The notes: generated from the letters alone by a model not told the origin. DNA of 64,000 bases from Phycisphaerae bacterium (GCA_029260055.1 JAJDDX010000424.1:1-64000); one strand, 5' to 3'. Numbered from the stretch's first letter, positions 1 to 8,219 are shown. Program-made: numbers and translations.

Positions 1-1035
1 TCGATCAAGCTCGTCGGCGATACGATCGAGTATTGTGCCAAGCATGCGCCTATGTACAGCCCTGTAAGCGTCTGCGGCTACCACATTCGCGAGTCCGGCG
101 CCAACCCAGCCCAGGAGATGGCGTACGCCTTCTCGATCGCCAAGGCCTACATTGACCACACACTCGAGCGCGGCCTGAAGATCGACGACTTTGCCTCGCG
201 TCTGTCCTTCAATTTCGACATCCACGGGAACCTCTTCGAACAGGTGGCGAAGTTCCGCGCGGGGCGCCGGCTGTGGGCGACGATCCTGAAGGAGGAGTAC
301 GGCGCCCGTGATCCCAAGTCGATGTGGCTGCGAATGATCGCCGGTGGCGGCGGCGGTGGTCTCACCGTCGAACAGCCGGAGAACAACATCGTCCGCGGCG
401 CTTACTACGCACTGATCAGCGCGCTGTCCGGTACGCAGACGATGGCCTTGTGCTGCTACGATGAGGCCTACACGATACCCTCGGAGAAGGCGGCCCGTCT
501 TTCTCTGCGCACCATGCAGATTCTGATCGAGGAGATGGGCCTTTGTGATACGGTCGACCCGCTCGCGGGTTCCTACTACGTCGAGACGCTCACCAACCAG
601 ATCGAGGAGCAGATCCGCGAGTTGATGGGAGAACTGGAATCGCAGGGCGGGATCGTCAAGGGCGTGGCTGAGGGGCGCGTGCAGGACGCCGTGTCGAAGC
701 AGGCATTCGAGCACCGCAAGAAGCTGGAAAGCGGTGAGTTCCGCAAGGTCGGCGTGAACTGCTATCGGATGGAAGAGGAAGAGCGAGAAGTCGACCTCCA
801 TCCGTTCAAACAGGAGGACTGTGCGTCGCAGGTCGAGCGACTGAGCCGCACGCGGAGCGAACGGGACAACGACCAGGTGGCAGTGGCGGTCGGTCGCGTG
901 CTGGCTGACGCCAAGGCCGGGCGCAATGTCATGCCCGGGTTGATCGAGGCGGTCAAGGCTTACGCAACCGTGGGCGAACTGACGAAGTGCCTGGTCGAGG
1001 CTTACGGTCGATACGACGAGCCGATTCGCTTCTAA
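1..1035 (+). CDS. Acyl-CoA mutase large subunit (methylmalonyl-CoA mutase family), 5'-truncated
   Basis: The gene is open from base 1 in frame 1, so its start lies outside the window; 344 residues are visible. It matches the C-terminal part of the TIM-barrel catalytic domain of coenzyme B12-dependent acyl-CoA mutases: 'SVCGYHIRESGANPAQE' near the left edge, 'FRAGRRLWATILKE', and 'DPLAGSYYVE' followed by a helical tail. These enzymes rearrange the carbon skeleton of CoA thioesters (methylmalonyl-, isobutyryl- or 2-hydroxyisobutyryl-CoA). The chain ends without the cobalamin-binding DxHxxG domain, so this is a large subunit that needs a separate small B12 subunit, not seen here. About 146 bases separate it from the molybdenum hydroxylase genes on the same strand. 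Which acyl-CoA it uses cannot be told from the fragment. Confidence 0.88.
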   Translation, partial: SIKLVGDTIEYCAKHAPMYSPVSVCGYHIRESGANPAQEMAYAFSIAKAYIDHTLERGLKIDDFASRLSFNFDIHGNLFEQVAKFRAGRRLWATILKEEYGARDPKSMWLRMIAGGGGGGLTVEQPENNIVRGAYYALISALSGTQTMALCCYDEAYTIPSEKAARLSLRTMQILIEEMGLCDTVDPLAGSYYVETLTNQIEEQIRELMGELESQGGIVKGVAEGRVQDAVSKQAFEHRKKLESGEFRKVGVNCYRMEEEEREVDLHPFKQEDCASQVERLSRTRSERDNDQVAVAVGRVLADAKAGRNVMPGLIEAVKAYATVGELTKCLVEAYGRYDEPIRF

Positions 1036-1099
1036 CGAGGAAGGCCGTTGCTGATAGCACCGGCAAGTCGTGGCTTGCGCGTGTAGCGGTTTAGATGAA

Positions 1100-1129
1100 C
1101 ACGGGCAAACGAGTTTGCCCATGCCACCC
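1100..1129. repeat. Half copy of a palindromic spacer repeat
   Basis: The sequence CACGGGCAAACGAGTTTGCC followed by CATGCCACCC matches the right half of the two complete elements at 6112-6200 and 7509-7594 (CACGGGCAA, a variable loop, TTGCCCATGCCACCC). It forms its own short hairpin (GGGCAAAC / GTTTGCCC). It lies in the spacer between the mutase and FAD-subunit genes. No gene is seen in this spacer. Confidence 0.7.
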
Positions 1130-1181
1130 ATGCCGACGTCCTAGACGGGCGGCGGAGAAGTAAGTCGGGCGAAGACTAGCT

Positions 1182-2048
1182 ATGACAGTGATTCAGGAAT
1201 ACCTGGCGCCGCGAACGCTCGAGGAGCTAACGCGGCTCGTCGGCGACGGCGAGGCGGCGATCTACGCCGGTGGGACCGACCTCGGTCCGCGATGGAACAA
1301 GGATGTCGTCGAGAAGCCCGCGACCGTGATTGATGTCAAGGCGATCGCGGAACTCCACGGTGTTCGCGTCGACGGGGAAGAGGTCGTCATCGGCGCCTGC
1401 ACGCTGATGAGTCAGATCGAGGCGGACCCGATGCTGCGGAAAAGCGCGGGTGCATTGGCTCCGGCGGCAGGCCGGGTCGCGTGCCCGCAGATTCGAAATC
1501 GGGCGACGATCGGCGGGAACTTGTGCAATGCGTCGCCCGCAGCCGACACAGCCGTGCCGCTGATCCTGCTCGACGCAGAAGTCGAACTGGCATCGGTGGG
1601 TGACGATGGCGTCGTCAGGCGACGGGTGCCGATCACCGAGTTCTTCACCGGACCCGGGTCGACGTGCCGTAAGCCGGGCGAAGTGCTGACCTGCGTACGA
1701 TTCAAGCCACTGCCTGACACCACGTCTTGCGCGTGGGACAAGTTCGGTACGCGTCCCGCGATGGAGATCGCCGTCGCGTCCGTCGGTGTCATGCTCGAAC
1801 AAGCGGATGGCGTGGTGAAACGAGCCCGCGTAGGTTACGGCTCGGTGGCGCCGACGCCGCTACGCGGTCACAAGGCCGAGGCGGAGTTGGCGGGCAAACG
1901 GCTTACAGCCGAGGTGATCGAGCGGGTAACGGCCGCCGCGCGTGATGAGATCAATCCCATTTCCGATGTGCGTGCGGGTGCGGAGTATCGGCGCACCGTG
2001 ATCGGCGTGATGCTCGGGAGGATGTTGAACGATGCCGCAGGTGCTTGA
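1182..2048 (+). CDS. Molybdenum hydroxylase FAD-binding subunit
   Basis: This 288-residue protein has the fold markers of the FAD subunit of xanthine dehydrogenase/CO dehydrogenase/4-hydroxybenzoyl-CoA reductase enzymes. The flavin pyrophosphate motifs are YAGGTDL (residues 28-34) and IRNRATIGGNLCNASPAAD (104-122). It passes electrons between FAD and the 2Fe-2S subunit. At 288 residues it has the normal length for CoxM/XdhB-type subunits and is shorter than HcrB of true 4-hydroxybenzoyl-CoA reductase, which carries a 4Fe-4S insertion; no such Cys-rich insertion is visible. Its 3' end overlaps the next gene by 17 bases, implying coupled translation. The family is clear; the substrate is not. 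Confidence 0.9.
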   Translation: MTVIQEYLAPRTLEELTRLVGDGEAAIYAGGTDLGPRWNKDVVEKPATVIDVKAIAELHGVRVDGEEVVIGACTLMSQIEADPMLRKSAGALAPAAGRVACPQIRNRATIGGNLCNASPAADTAVPLILLDAEVELASVGDDGVVRRRVPITEFFTGPGSTCRKPGEVLTCVRFKPLPDTTSCAWDKFGTRPAMEIAVASVGVMLEQADGVVKRARVGYGSVAPTPLRGHKAEAELAGKRLTAEVIERVTAAARDEINPISDVRAGAEYRRTVIGVMLGRMLNDAAGA

Positions 2049-2523
2049 CACACTCGATCTGGCCTTCGAGGTCAACGGCGACGCGGTTAGCGTGAAAGTG
2101 CCGCCGGGCGCGACACTGCTGGACGCGCTGCGAGACGCGCTCGAGCTGACCGGCACCAAGCTGGGCTGCGGCGAGGGCGAGTGCGGCGCGTGCTCGGTGC
2201 TGCTGGACGGCCGAGTCGTGAACAGCTGCCTCGTGCTCGCCGCGGAATGCGCCGGCGCGAAGATCGTCACGATCGAAGGGCTGGCGGCGAACGGTAAGCT
2301 CCACGCGATTCAACAGGCATTCGTGGACCAAGGCGCGATCCAGTGCGGCTTCTGCACGCCGGGTATGATCATGGCGACGCATGCCCTGCTGGCGGACAAC
2401 CCGACTCCTTCCGAGGCTGACGCGAAGCGGGCGCTGGAAGGTAACCTGTGTCGCTGTACCGGCTATCGCAAGATTCTCGATGCCGTGCTCTCCCTTGCAA
2501 ATGGAGGGGTGGCTCATGATTAG
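2032..2523 (+). CDS. Molybdenum hydroxylase 2Fe-2S subunit
   Basis: The 163-residue protein carries both [2Fe-2S] clusters of the molybdenum hydroxylase small subunit. The plant-ferredoxin-type cluster is bound by Cys46, Cys51, Cys54 and Cys66, and the four-helix cluster by Cys105, Cys108, Cys140 and Cys142 in CGFCTPG and CRCTGY. It relays electrons between the molybdopterin and FAD subunits. It overlaps the FAD subunit gene upstream and shares 8 bases with the large subunit gene downstream, so the three form one translationally coupled unit in the order FAD, FeS, Mo. Length and all eight Cys fit the family, so this call is firm. Confidence 0.95.
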   Translation: MPQVLDTLDLAFEVNGDAVSVKVPPGATLLDALRDALELTGTKLGCGEGECGACSVLLDGRVVNSCLVLAAECAGAKIVTIEGLAANGKLHAIQQAFVDQGAIQCGFCTPGMIMATHALLADNPTPSEADAKRALEGNLCRCTGYRKILDAVLSLANGGVAHD

Positions 2524-4888
2524 AACCGACGTGGCTACGGAAGCGGATGCCAAGCGTACGACCAAGGAGCCGAGCTTCATCGGCAAGCGCGTGCCGAAGC
2601 TCGATGCGCCGGACAAGGCGACGGGCCTTGCCCGCTACCTCGATGATATCAAGCTGCCGCGCATGCTGTACGGCAAGATCCTCTTTTCGGGTCGCCCGCA
2701 CGCGCGGATCGTGAACATCGACACCGCTGCTGCCAAGGCGCTGAATGGCGTGCGCGCGGTGATCACGGCGGATGACATCGAACTGGTGCCGTTCGGGTTC
2801 GGCAGCGACAACACGGCCCTCAAGAAGGGCACGGTCACCTGCGTGCGCGATGAAGTCGCCGCGGTGGCGGCCGACACGCCGCAGATCGCCGCCGAGGCAA
2901 TCAAGCTGATTCGCGTGACGTACGAAGACCTACCCGTCGTGGCTTCGGTCGCAGAGGCGCTGGCCGACGGGGCTCCCGTCATTCACGAAAAGGCGCCCAA
3001 CAACATCCCGTTCAACTTCGATTACCTTCACGGCGACATCGAGCAAGGCATTGCCGAATCGGATGTGATCGTTGAGGACACGTTCAACCTACAACGCGTG
3101 ACTCACTGCTGCCTCGGTACGTCCGGGATCATTGCCGAATTCGACGCAACCGGAAAGCTGACGCTGCACTCGCTCTCGCAAGTACCGTTCCTCTATACGC
3201 ACGACCTGTCGCGCATCATCGGCATCCCGCCGCAGCGCATTCGCGTCATTCAACCGCCGATCGGTGGTGGCTTCGGTAGTAAGCTGGACGTTCACCCCTT
3301 TGAGCCGATCTGCGTCTTTCTCGCCAAGGCGACGCAGCGACCCGTGCGCATGCACTTCACGCGTGAGGAGGAGTTCTTCGCCACGCCGACGCGCCAGCCG
3401 ATGATCATCCGTCTCAGGAGTGGGGCGAAAAAGGACGGCACGTTCACCTTCCGTGATGTCAAGATGACGCTGGATAACGGCGGTCGCACCTCGTGGGGTG
3501 CCACGACGCCGTGGATCAGCATGCGCACGTTCTCGTCGCTCTACCGGGTGCCGCACGTTCGGCAGGACGTGGACGTGGTCTACACGAACAACATCTACGC
3601 CTGCGCGTTCCGCGGCTACGGCAACCCGCAGGCGACGTTTACCATCGAGGCTCAGATCGACAGCCTGGCCGAGAAGATCGGCATGGATCCGCTCGACATT
3701 CGTTTGAAGAACGCCCAGGAACCGGGTGAGACGACGGGGCAGGGGATGGTGCTGCGGACCTGCGGATTGGCGGAGTGCCTGGATACGGCGGCGCGGAATG
3801 CCGGCTGGGAGGTGAAGCACTCCGGTGCGCAGAAGCCGACGCACGGTATCGCCCGGGGGATGGGCATGGCGTCGCTGTTCCACGTCGGCGGCGGTGCGAA
3901 GATCTACCGCTCCGACGGATGCGGTACCATGCTGAAGGTGGACGACTTCGGCGGCGTGACGGTGCAAACCGGCTCGTCGGAGATTGGGCAGGGCTCAGAG
4001 ACGGTCATTGCCCAGATCGTGGCCGAGGAGCTCGGCTTGCCGATAGCCAATATCCGCATCATCAACAACGATACTGCGTTGACGCCGTGGGACGTGGGCG
4101 TCCACGCCAGCCGTACGACGTTCATCGCCGGTAACTCCGCCCTGCGCGCGGCACGGGAAGCCCGCGGGAAACTGCTCGATGCCGCCGCGGCCATGCTGAA
4201 ACGCGACGCCGACGAAATCGATCTGGCGGACGGCAAGGTCGTTGATGGGGATACCGGTGAGCCGCTCGAATCGATCGGCAAGGTCATTCGCGGTATGCAC
4301 TTCGGCGGCAAGCACGAACTGGTCATGACGACGGACTTCTACGAACCGCCGAGCAAGGCACCCGACAAGGAGCAGAAGGGCGACATCTCCGCGTGCTATG
4401 CCTTCGGCACCCATGTGGCGGAGGTCGAAGTCGACTTGGATACCGGCGTGGTCAAGGTGCTCGGTTTCAGCGCCGCGCACGACGTGGGCCGGGTGATCAA
4501 CCAACTCGGCATCGAGGGCCAGGTGGAAGGCGGTATCGCCCAAGGGATCGGCTACGCGCTGTCCGAGGAGTTGAAGGTCGAAGGCGGATACGTGCTCAAT
4601 CCCACGTTCACCGACTACAAGCTGATGACCACGCAGGAACTGCCCGAGATCAAGACGGCGTTCATCGAGACGCAGGACCCAGCCGGCCCTTATGGCGCCA
4701 AGGGGATCGCCGAGGCGCCGCTGGTGCCCGTGGCGGCTGCCATCGCCAACGCGGTCTACAATGCCACGGGCGTGCGCATCACCGAGTTGCCGCTCACGCC
4801 GGAGCGTGTGCTTGCCAAGCTGCAGGAAGCACGCGGCGACAAGAGCGGCGAAACGTACGGCGAAACGTGCGGGCAGCCCCATGGATAA
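2516..4888 (+). CDS. Molybdenum hydroxylase large (molybdopterin-binding) subunit, 4-hydroxybenzoyl-CoA reductase/xanthine dehydrogenase family
   Basis: The 790-residue protein begins at the ATG at 2516, which follows a strong GGAGGGG site about 8 bases upstream and overlaps the FeS gene; a longer open frame to the left is only an extension inside that gene. Family motifs in order: 'KATGLARYLDD' near the N-terminus, PPIGGGFGSK, CAFRGYGNPQATF, SSEIGQGSET and a C-terminal GAKGIAEAP with the Glu in the position of the catalytic base. Overall it resembles the alpha subunit of 4-hydroxybenzoyl-CoA reductase as well as aldehyde/xanthine oxidoreductases. The enzyme hydroxylates or dehydroxylates its substrate at a molybdopterin cytosine dinucleotide centre. 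Neighbouring CoA-transferase, thiolase and mutase genes suggest a CoA thioester substrate; this is inference. Confidence 0.88.
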   Translation: MIRTDVATEADAKRTTKEPSFIGKRVPKLDAPDKATGLARYLDDIKLPRMLYGKILFSGRPHARIVNIDTAAAKALNGVRAVITADDIELVPFGFGSDNTALKKGTVTCVRDEVAAVAADTPQIAAEAIKLIRVTYEDLPVVASVAEALADGAPVIHEKAPNNIPFNFDYLHGDIEQGIAESDVIVEDTFNLQRVTHCCLGTSGIIAEFDATGKLTLHSLSQVPFLYTHDLSRIIGIPPQRIRVIQPPIGGGFGSKLDVHPFEPICVFLAKATQRPVRMHFTREEEFFATPTRQPMIIRLRSGAKKDGTFTFRDVKMTLDNGGRTSWGATTPWISMRTFSSLYRVPHVRQDVDVVYTNNIYACAFRGYGNPQATFTIEAQIDSLAEKIGMDPLDIRLKNAQEPGETTGQGMVLRTCGLAECLDTAARNAGWEVKHSGAQKPTHGIARGMGMASLFHVGGGAKIYRSDGCGTMLKVDDFGGVTVQTGSSEIGQGSETVIAQIVAEELGLPIANIRIINNDTALTPWDVGVHASRTTFIAGNSALRAAREARGKLLDAAAAMLKRDADEIDLADGKVVDGDTGEPLESIGKVIRGMHFGGKHELVMTTDFYEPPSKAPDKEQKGDISACYAFGTHVAEVEVDLDTGVVKVLGFSAAHDVGRVINQLGIEGQVEGGIAQGIGYALSEELKVEGGYVLNPTFTDYKLMTTQELPEIKTAFIETQDPAGPYGAKGIAEAPLVPVAAAIANAVYNATGVRITELPLTPERVLAKLQEARGDKSGETYGETCGQPHG

Positions 4889-6089
4889 ACTGACCGTCCT
4901 ATCACTGGAGCAAGCGCTCTCCCTTTCATACGCGACGCAGCGATTCGTGCACCTCGGCTGGCGCGTGATCCGCATCGAAGCCACGCCTACGGGAAAGCGT
5001 CTGCCCGGTGATCCGAATCGCTACGTGGGCAAGGTCGACGATGAAGCCGGCGAGTCCGATCGCCACGCGTACTTCGTGGGGCCCAACGTCGGAAAGGAAG
5101 CGATCAGCCTGAACCTCAAGGACGAGCGCGGACGCGAGGTGTTACGGCGGCTCGTCGCGGAGTTGCCGGCTGACGTGTTCGCGTGCAATACCTTGCCGCG
5201 CCGATACGAGGAACTCGGCATAGACTACGACACGCTACGGGCGGCGAACCCGGGTTTGATCTGGGCGGGGCTGTCTGCGATGGGGCCCGACTACCCCGAC
5301 GCGCCGGGTTACGACCCCGCGCTGCAGGCGATGACGGGGTACATGGATGTGACCGGCGATCCAGAAGGACCGCCGATGCTCTGCGGCGTGCCCTTCGTGG
5401 ACCTCAAGGCCGGCGACGAGGTATTCGCGAACGTGTGCCTGGCGCTCGCAGAGAAGGCGCAGAGCGGCAGAGGATCGCGCATTGACGTGTCGATGGCGCA
5501 GGCGGCCGCCTCGTGGTTGGTCACGACGATCCCGCTGCTGGACCTCGGATACGATGCGTCGGAGGTGCGTCGTAGCGGCAACGAACACCGAGAGTTCGTG
5601 CCCGTCAACGTCTATCCGACTTCGGACGGACACGCCTACCTAGCGATTGGTAACGACGTGCAGTGGGCTCGGCTGGTGGCGGTCGACGCGTTTGCGCCGC
5701 TCGGCTCACCCGCGCGCGAGACGAACGAAGGGCGCTGCGGGCAGCGCGAGTCGATCCATAAGGAGATCGGCGCGATTACTCGTGGCTTTACGACCGTTGA
5801 GATCGTTGAACTGCTCGCTACGAAGGGACTAGTCGTTGCGCCGATTCGCACGGTCCCGCAAGTGTGCGAGACAGCGCCGATTCGCGACGTACTGCTTACG
5901 ACCGAGGCGCCGGATGGTAGAAGTGTACGCCTGCCTCCGCCGTCTGTTGAGCAGGAGCATGTCGTATCGTGCGGGCGGCGGTTGCCCTACGCGCCCAATT
6001 ACGCGCAAGATACCGACAGCGTGCTTGCCGAAGCCGGCTTCGCCGCCGGCGACATCGAAGGTTTGAAAGAAGCGGGCATCGTGGCCTAG
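4881..6089 (+). CDS. CaiB/BaiF (class III) CoA-transferase
   Basis: The ATG at 4881 overlaps the end of the Mo subunit gene by 8 bases and gives 402 residues, the usual size for the family. The N-terminus (VLSLEQALSLSYATQRFVHL, then 'GWRVIRIEA') and the block 'AISLNLKDERGREVLRRL' are typical of class III CoA-transferases, and the Asp in 'PFVDLKAGDEVFANV' is the expected catalytic residue that forms the acyl-enzyme anhydride. Such enzymes move CoA between carboxylic acids, activating the pathway acid without ATP. The gene closes the coupled block of four. Its last 14 codons recur, mostly with third-base changes, 120 bases downstream (see 6208-6249). Substrate unknown. Confidence 0.88.
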   Translation: MDKLTVLSLEQALSLSYATQRFVHLGWRVIRIEATPTGKRLPGDPNRYVGKVDDEAGESDRHAYFVGPNVGKEAISLNLKDERGREVLRRLVAELPADVFACNTLPRRYEELGIDYDTLRAANPGLIWAGLSAMGPDYPDAPGYDPALQAMTGYMDVTGDPEGPPMLCGVPFVDLKAGDEVFANVCLALAEKAQSGRGSRIDVSMAQAAASWLVTTIPLLDLGYDASEVRRSGNEHREFVPVNVYPTSDGHAYLAIGNDVQWARLVAVDAFAPLGSPARETNEGRCGQRESIHKEIGAITRGFTTVEIVELLATKGLVVAPIRTVPQVCETAPIRDVLLTTEAPDGRSVRLPPPSVEQEHVVSCGRRLPYAPNYAQDTDSVLAEAGFAAGDIEGLKEAGIVA

Positions 6090-6111
6090 CGCGGGTGAGT
6101 ATTGACCCGGC

Positions 6112-6200
6112 GGGTGGCATGGGTCCCGGCATGCCGGGATTTGCCCGTGAAGGTCGGCTCCGGAAGGACACGGGCAAGCTCGCGCTTGCCCATGCCACCC
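6112..6200. repeat. Complete palindromic spacer element, copy 1
   Basis: An 89-base element bounded by a 12-base perfect inverted repeat, GGGTGGCATGGG and CCCATGCCACCC. Inside lie a second pair (TTGCCCGTG / CACGGGCAA) and a GC-rich subhairpin (TCCCGGCATGCCGGGA). The centre is unpaired and variable. Copy 2 at 7509-7594 is the same element in the opposite orientation, and half a copy is at 1100-1129. All three sit between genes of the CoA cluster. It may be a REP-like or MITE-like element, or an mRNA-stabilising hairpin. Confidence 0.85.
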
Positions 6201-6207
6201 ATTCCCC

Positions 6208-6249
6208 GGTGATATCGAGAATCTGAATGAGGCCGGCATCGTGGCCTAG
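6208..6249 (+). pseudogene. Remnant 3' end of a second CaiB-type gene
   Basis: Fourteen codons ending in TAG read G-D-I-E-N-L-N-E-A-G-I-V-A-stop, against G-D-I-E-G-L-K-E-A-G-I-V-A-stop at the true end of the CoA-transferase (6048-6089). Six of the eight differing codons are synonymous, so the copy descends from a protein-coding paralogue and is not a fresh duplication. The remnant starts 7 bases after the palindromic element. The simplest reading is that a tandem paralogue was deleted down to its tail by an event involving the element. It ends 18 bases before the thiolase-like gene. Confidence 0.7.
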
Positions 6250-6267
6250 TGAAACGGAAGGTTCATC

Positions 6268-7470
6268 ATGAAGTTCGAGAAGGCATACATACCCTACGGC
6301 GCTTACTGGTCGACCCCGTATTGCAGGTGGCAGGGGAGCCTGAGCCACTTGCACGCACTGAAGTTCGCGGCTCAGGTTGCAGCCAAGGCCCTCGCCGATC
6401 GGAAGATATCACCCGAGGTGCTCGACGGTCTTTTCTTAGGCTCGACGGTGCCGCAGAAGTCGAGCTTCTACGGCGCGCCGTGGGCGGCCGGCCTGATCGG
6501 CGCACCGGGCATCACCGGGCCGTTGGTATCTCAGGCGTGTGCCACGTCGGGCCGGGTGATCACCAGCGCGGCACTCGAGATCGAGAGCGGTAATCACTCC
6601 GCGATCCTCGCGATGCTGTGCGATCGGACGAGCAACTCGCCGCACATTTATTACCCCAACCCGATGGGTATCGGTGGCGTCGGCGACAAGGAGGATTGGG
6701 TCTGGGACAACTTCAGCCGTGACCCGTTCGCGAAGAACTCGATGCTCGAAACGGCGGACAACGTCGCGAAGCGCGCCGGCATCGACCGAGCAGCCCAGGA
6801 CGATGTCGCGCTGATGCGCTACAAGCAGTACCAGGACGCGCTGAAAGACGACTGCGCGTTTCTTAGGCGCTTCATGGTGATGCCGTTGGAGGTCAAGGGC
6901 CCGTCCGGCAGGAAGGTGATCAAGACCGTTACGGGTGACGAAGGCGTGTTCGCCACCACGGCAGAGGGGCTTGCCAAGCTCAAGCCCGCGGCGGACGGCG
7001 GCACCGTCACGTTCGGAACGCAGACCTACCCAGCCGACGGAAACACGGCGGTCATCGTGACGACGCGCGAGAAGGCGGCTGAGCTGTCGCGTGATAGCAG
7101 CAAGTTGATTCGCCTGGTCTCCTACGGCCAGGGTCGTGCGGATAAGGGATACATGGCGATGGCCAACGTCCCCGCGACGCAGCAGGCGCTGAAGCGGGCA
7201 GGTATCACGATCAAGGACGTAAAGGCGATCAAGACGCACAATCCGTTCGCCGTCAACGATGTCTACTTCGCCAACGAAATGGGCGTCGACACATCCGCCA
7301 TGAACCGATATGGCAGCTCGTTAGTCTGGGGTCATCCGCAGGCGCCGACCGGAGCGCGGCTGATCATCGAGTTGATCGAGGAACTCGTCGTACTTGGCGG
7401 TGGATACGGGTTGTTCACGGGTTGTGCAGCCGGCGATACGGCGTTGGCGATTGTCGTGAAGGTAGACTAG
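6268..7470 (+). CDS. Thiolase-family protein (acetyl-CoA acetyltransferase-like)
   Basis: This 400-residue protein has the thiolase nucleophile in 'VSQACATSGR' (Cys91) and the His motif 'WGHPQAPTGAR' (His356), plus 'HNPFAVND' (His324). Thiolases cleave 3-ketoacyl-CoA with CoA or run the reverse condensation. The second catalytic Cys normally just before GGG near the C-terminus is replaced by Leu (VLGGGYG), while a Cys lies 10 residues later in 'FTGCAAGD', so catalysis may be altered. The gene starts 18 bases after the CaiB remnant and shares the strand and theme of the upstream cluster, consistent with the thiolytic step of an acyl-CoA pathway. The family is firm; the activity is inferred. 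Confidence 0.82.
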   Translation: MKFEKAYIPYGAYWSTPYCRWQGSLSHLHALKFAAQVAAKALADRKISPEVLDGLFLGSTVPQKSSFYGAPWAAGLIGAPGITGPLVSQACATSGRVITSAALEIESGNHSAILAMLCDRTSNSPHIYYPNPMGIGGVGDKEDWVWDNFSRDPFAKNSMLETADNVAKRAGIDRAAQDDVALMRYKQYQDALKDDCAFLRRFMVMPLEVKGPSGRKVIKTVTGDEGVFATTAEGLAKLKPAADGGTVTFGTQTYPADGNTAVIVTTREKAAELSRDSSKLIRLVSYGQGRADKGYMAMANVPATQQALKRAGITIKDVKAIKTHNPFAVNDVYFANEMGVDTSAMNRYGSSLVWGHPQAPTGARLIIELIEELVVLGGGYGLFTGCAAGDTALAIVVKVD

Positions 7471-7508
7471 GCTTCCCTCGAGTGCTGACGGCTTAAGCCG
7501 AACCGTCT

Positions 7509-7594
7509 GGGTGGCATGGGCAAGGCCCAGCTTGCCCGTGACGGAGTCTGAAACAACACGGGCAAATCCCGGCGCGCCGGGACCCATGCCACCC
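7509..7594. repeat. Complete palindromic spacer element, copy 2 (inverted)
   Basis: This 86-base copy has the same 12-base ends (GGGTGGCATGGG / CCCATGCCACCC), but its GC-rich subhairpin (TCCCGGCGCGCCGGGA) is on the right, so the element is inverted relative to 6112-6200. The reverse complement matches copy 1 closely except in the central loop. It lies in the roughly 200-base spacer between the thiolase-like gene and the small gene at 7669. Confidence 0.85.
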
Positions 7595-7668
7595 GCTTCG
7601 GCTGCCTGTTGACGATGTCAACGAAGCTGAGGGCGATGCCTGAAACGGCGCACCGGGAAGGGGCCTAG

Positions 7669-8154
7669 ATGGATATACCAATCGAGCAGCGGTTCAAAGT
7701 GCTTTGCGAGATCGTTCGAGCGCAGCATTTCGCGTGGCGCGAAGCGGCGCTGGCGATGGCGCCGGACCTTGATCCGGTCGAACTGACGAACGAGATGTGG
7801 CGCATCACCGGCGTGCAGACCGCCAAGGCCTACGTCAAGCGCCTCGATGCGGACAAGCCGATGGCCATGCAGATCGCAAATGCCATCGCCTGGTCATCCG
7901 TGTGCATGGGGGAAGATGCAGCCGTCGAGGCGGGCGAGGGCGACGAGGCTTTCGTCAAACATGACGATTGCCCCTGGTTCCACTGGCACAAGCGGCTGAA
8001 CTTGCTCGCGGAGGATCGGCCCGGGTGCGATATGTGGTTCAATACGCTGGTCAGCGAGGTCAATAAGGCCCTCGGCACCAGCGTCAAGATCGAAACGAAG
8101 AGTACGCTGCCGGACGGATGTGATTGCTGTCTGAGGCGCCTCTGGGTCGATTAG
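7669..8154 (+). CDS. Small conserved-looking protein of the CoA cluster, function unknown
   Basis: The 161-residue protein is soluble, with no signal peptide or membrane segment. It has an N-terminal helical half ('RFKVLCEIVRAQHFAWREAA'), then 'DDCPWFHWHKRLN' and a C-terminal 'DGCDCCLRRLW' with closely spaced Cys that could bind metal or act in catalysis. The layout is faintly like L-2-amino-thiazoline-4-carboxylate hydrolase-type proteins, but I do not recognise it with confidence. It is the last gene of the rightward CoA cluster, ahead of a hairpin at 8201 and the convergent sulfur genes, so a role linked to that pathway is plausible. Confidence 0.6.
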   Translation: MDIPIEQRFKVLCEIVRAQHFAWREAALAMAPDLDPVELTNEMWRITGVQTAKAYVKRLDADKPMAMQIANAIAWSSVCMGEDAAVEAGEGDEAFVKHDDCPWFHWHKRLNLLAEDRPGCDMWFNTLVSEVNKALGTSVKIETKSTLPDGCDCCLRRLWVD

Positions 8155-8200
8155 CCGCAATTGCGTTTGACGCGCTTCGCCCGGTCAGACCCCCCTCTTT

Positions 8201-8219
8201 CCCCCCTTGGCAAGGGGGG
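8201..8219. terminator. G/C hairpin between convergent genes
   Basis: CCCCCCTTG, a single G, then CAAGGGGGG form a perfect 9-base-pair hairpin, a very stable structure in either strand. It lies between the 3' ends of the rightward gene ending at 8154 and the leftward sulfite reductase gene ending at 8265. There is no clear U tract, so it may be a bidirectional transcript end or a dispersed palindrome; placement favours a terminator. Confidence 0.5.

Noticed and set aside
1182-4888. A certain call of 4-hydroxybenzoyl-CoA reductase (hcrBCA)
   Set aside because: The FAD subunit lacks the length and Cys of the 4Fe-4S insertion that marks the true enzyme, so only the wider family is called.
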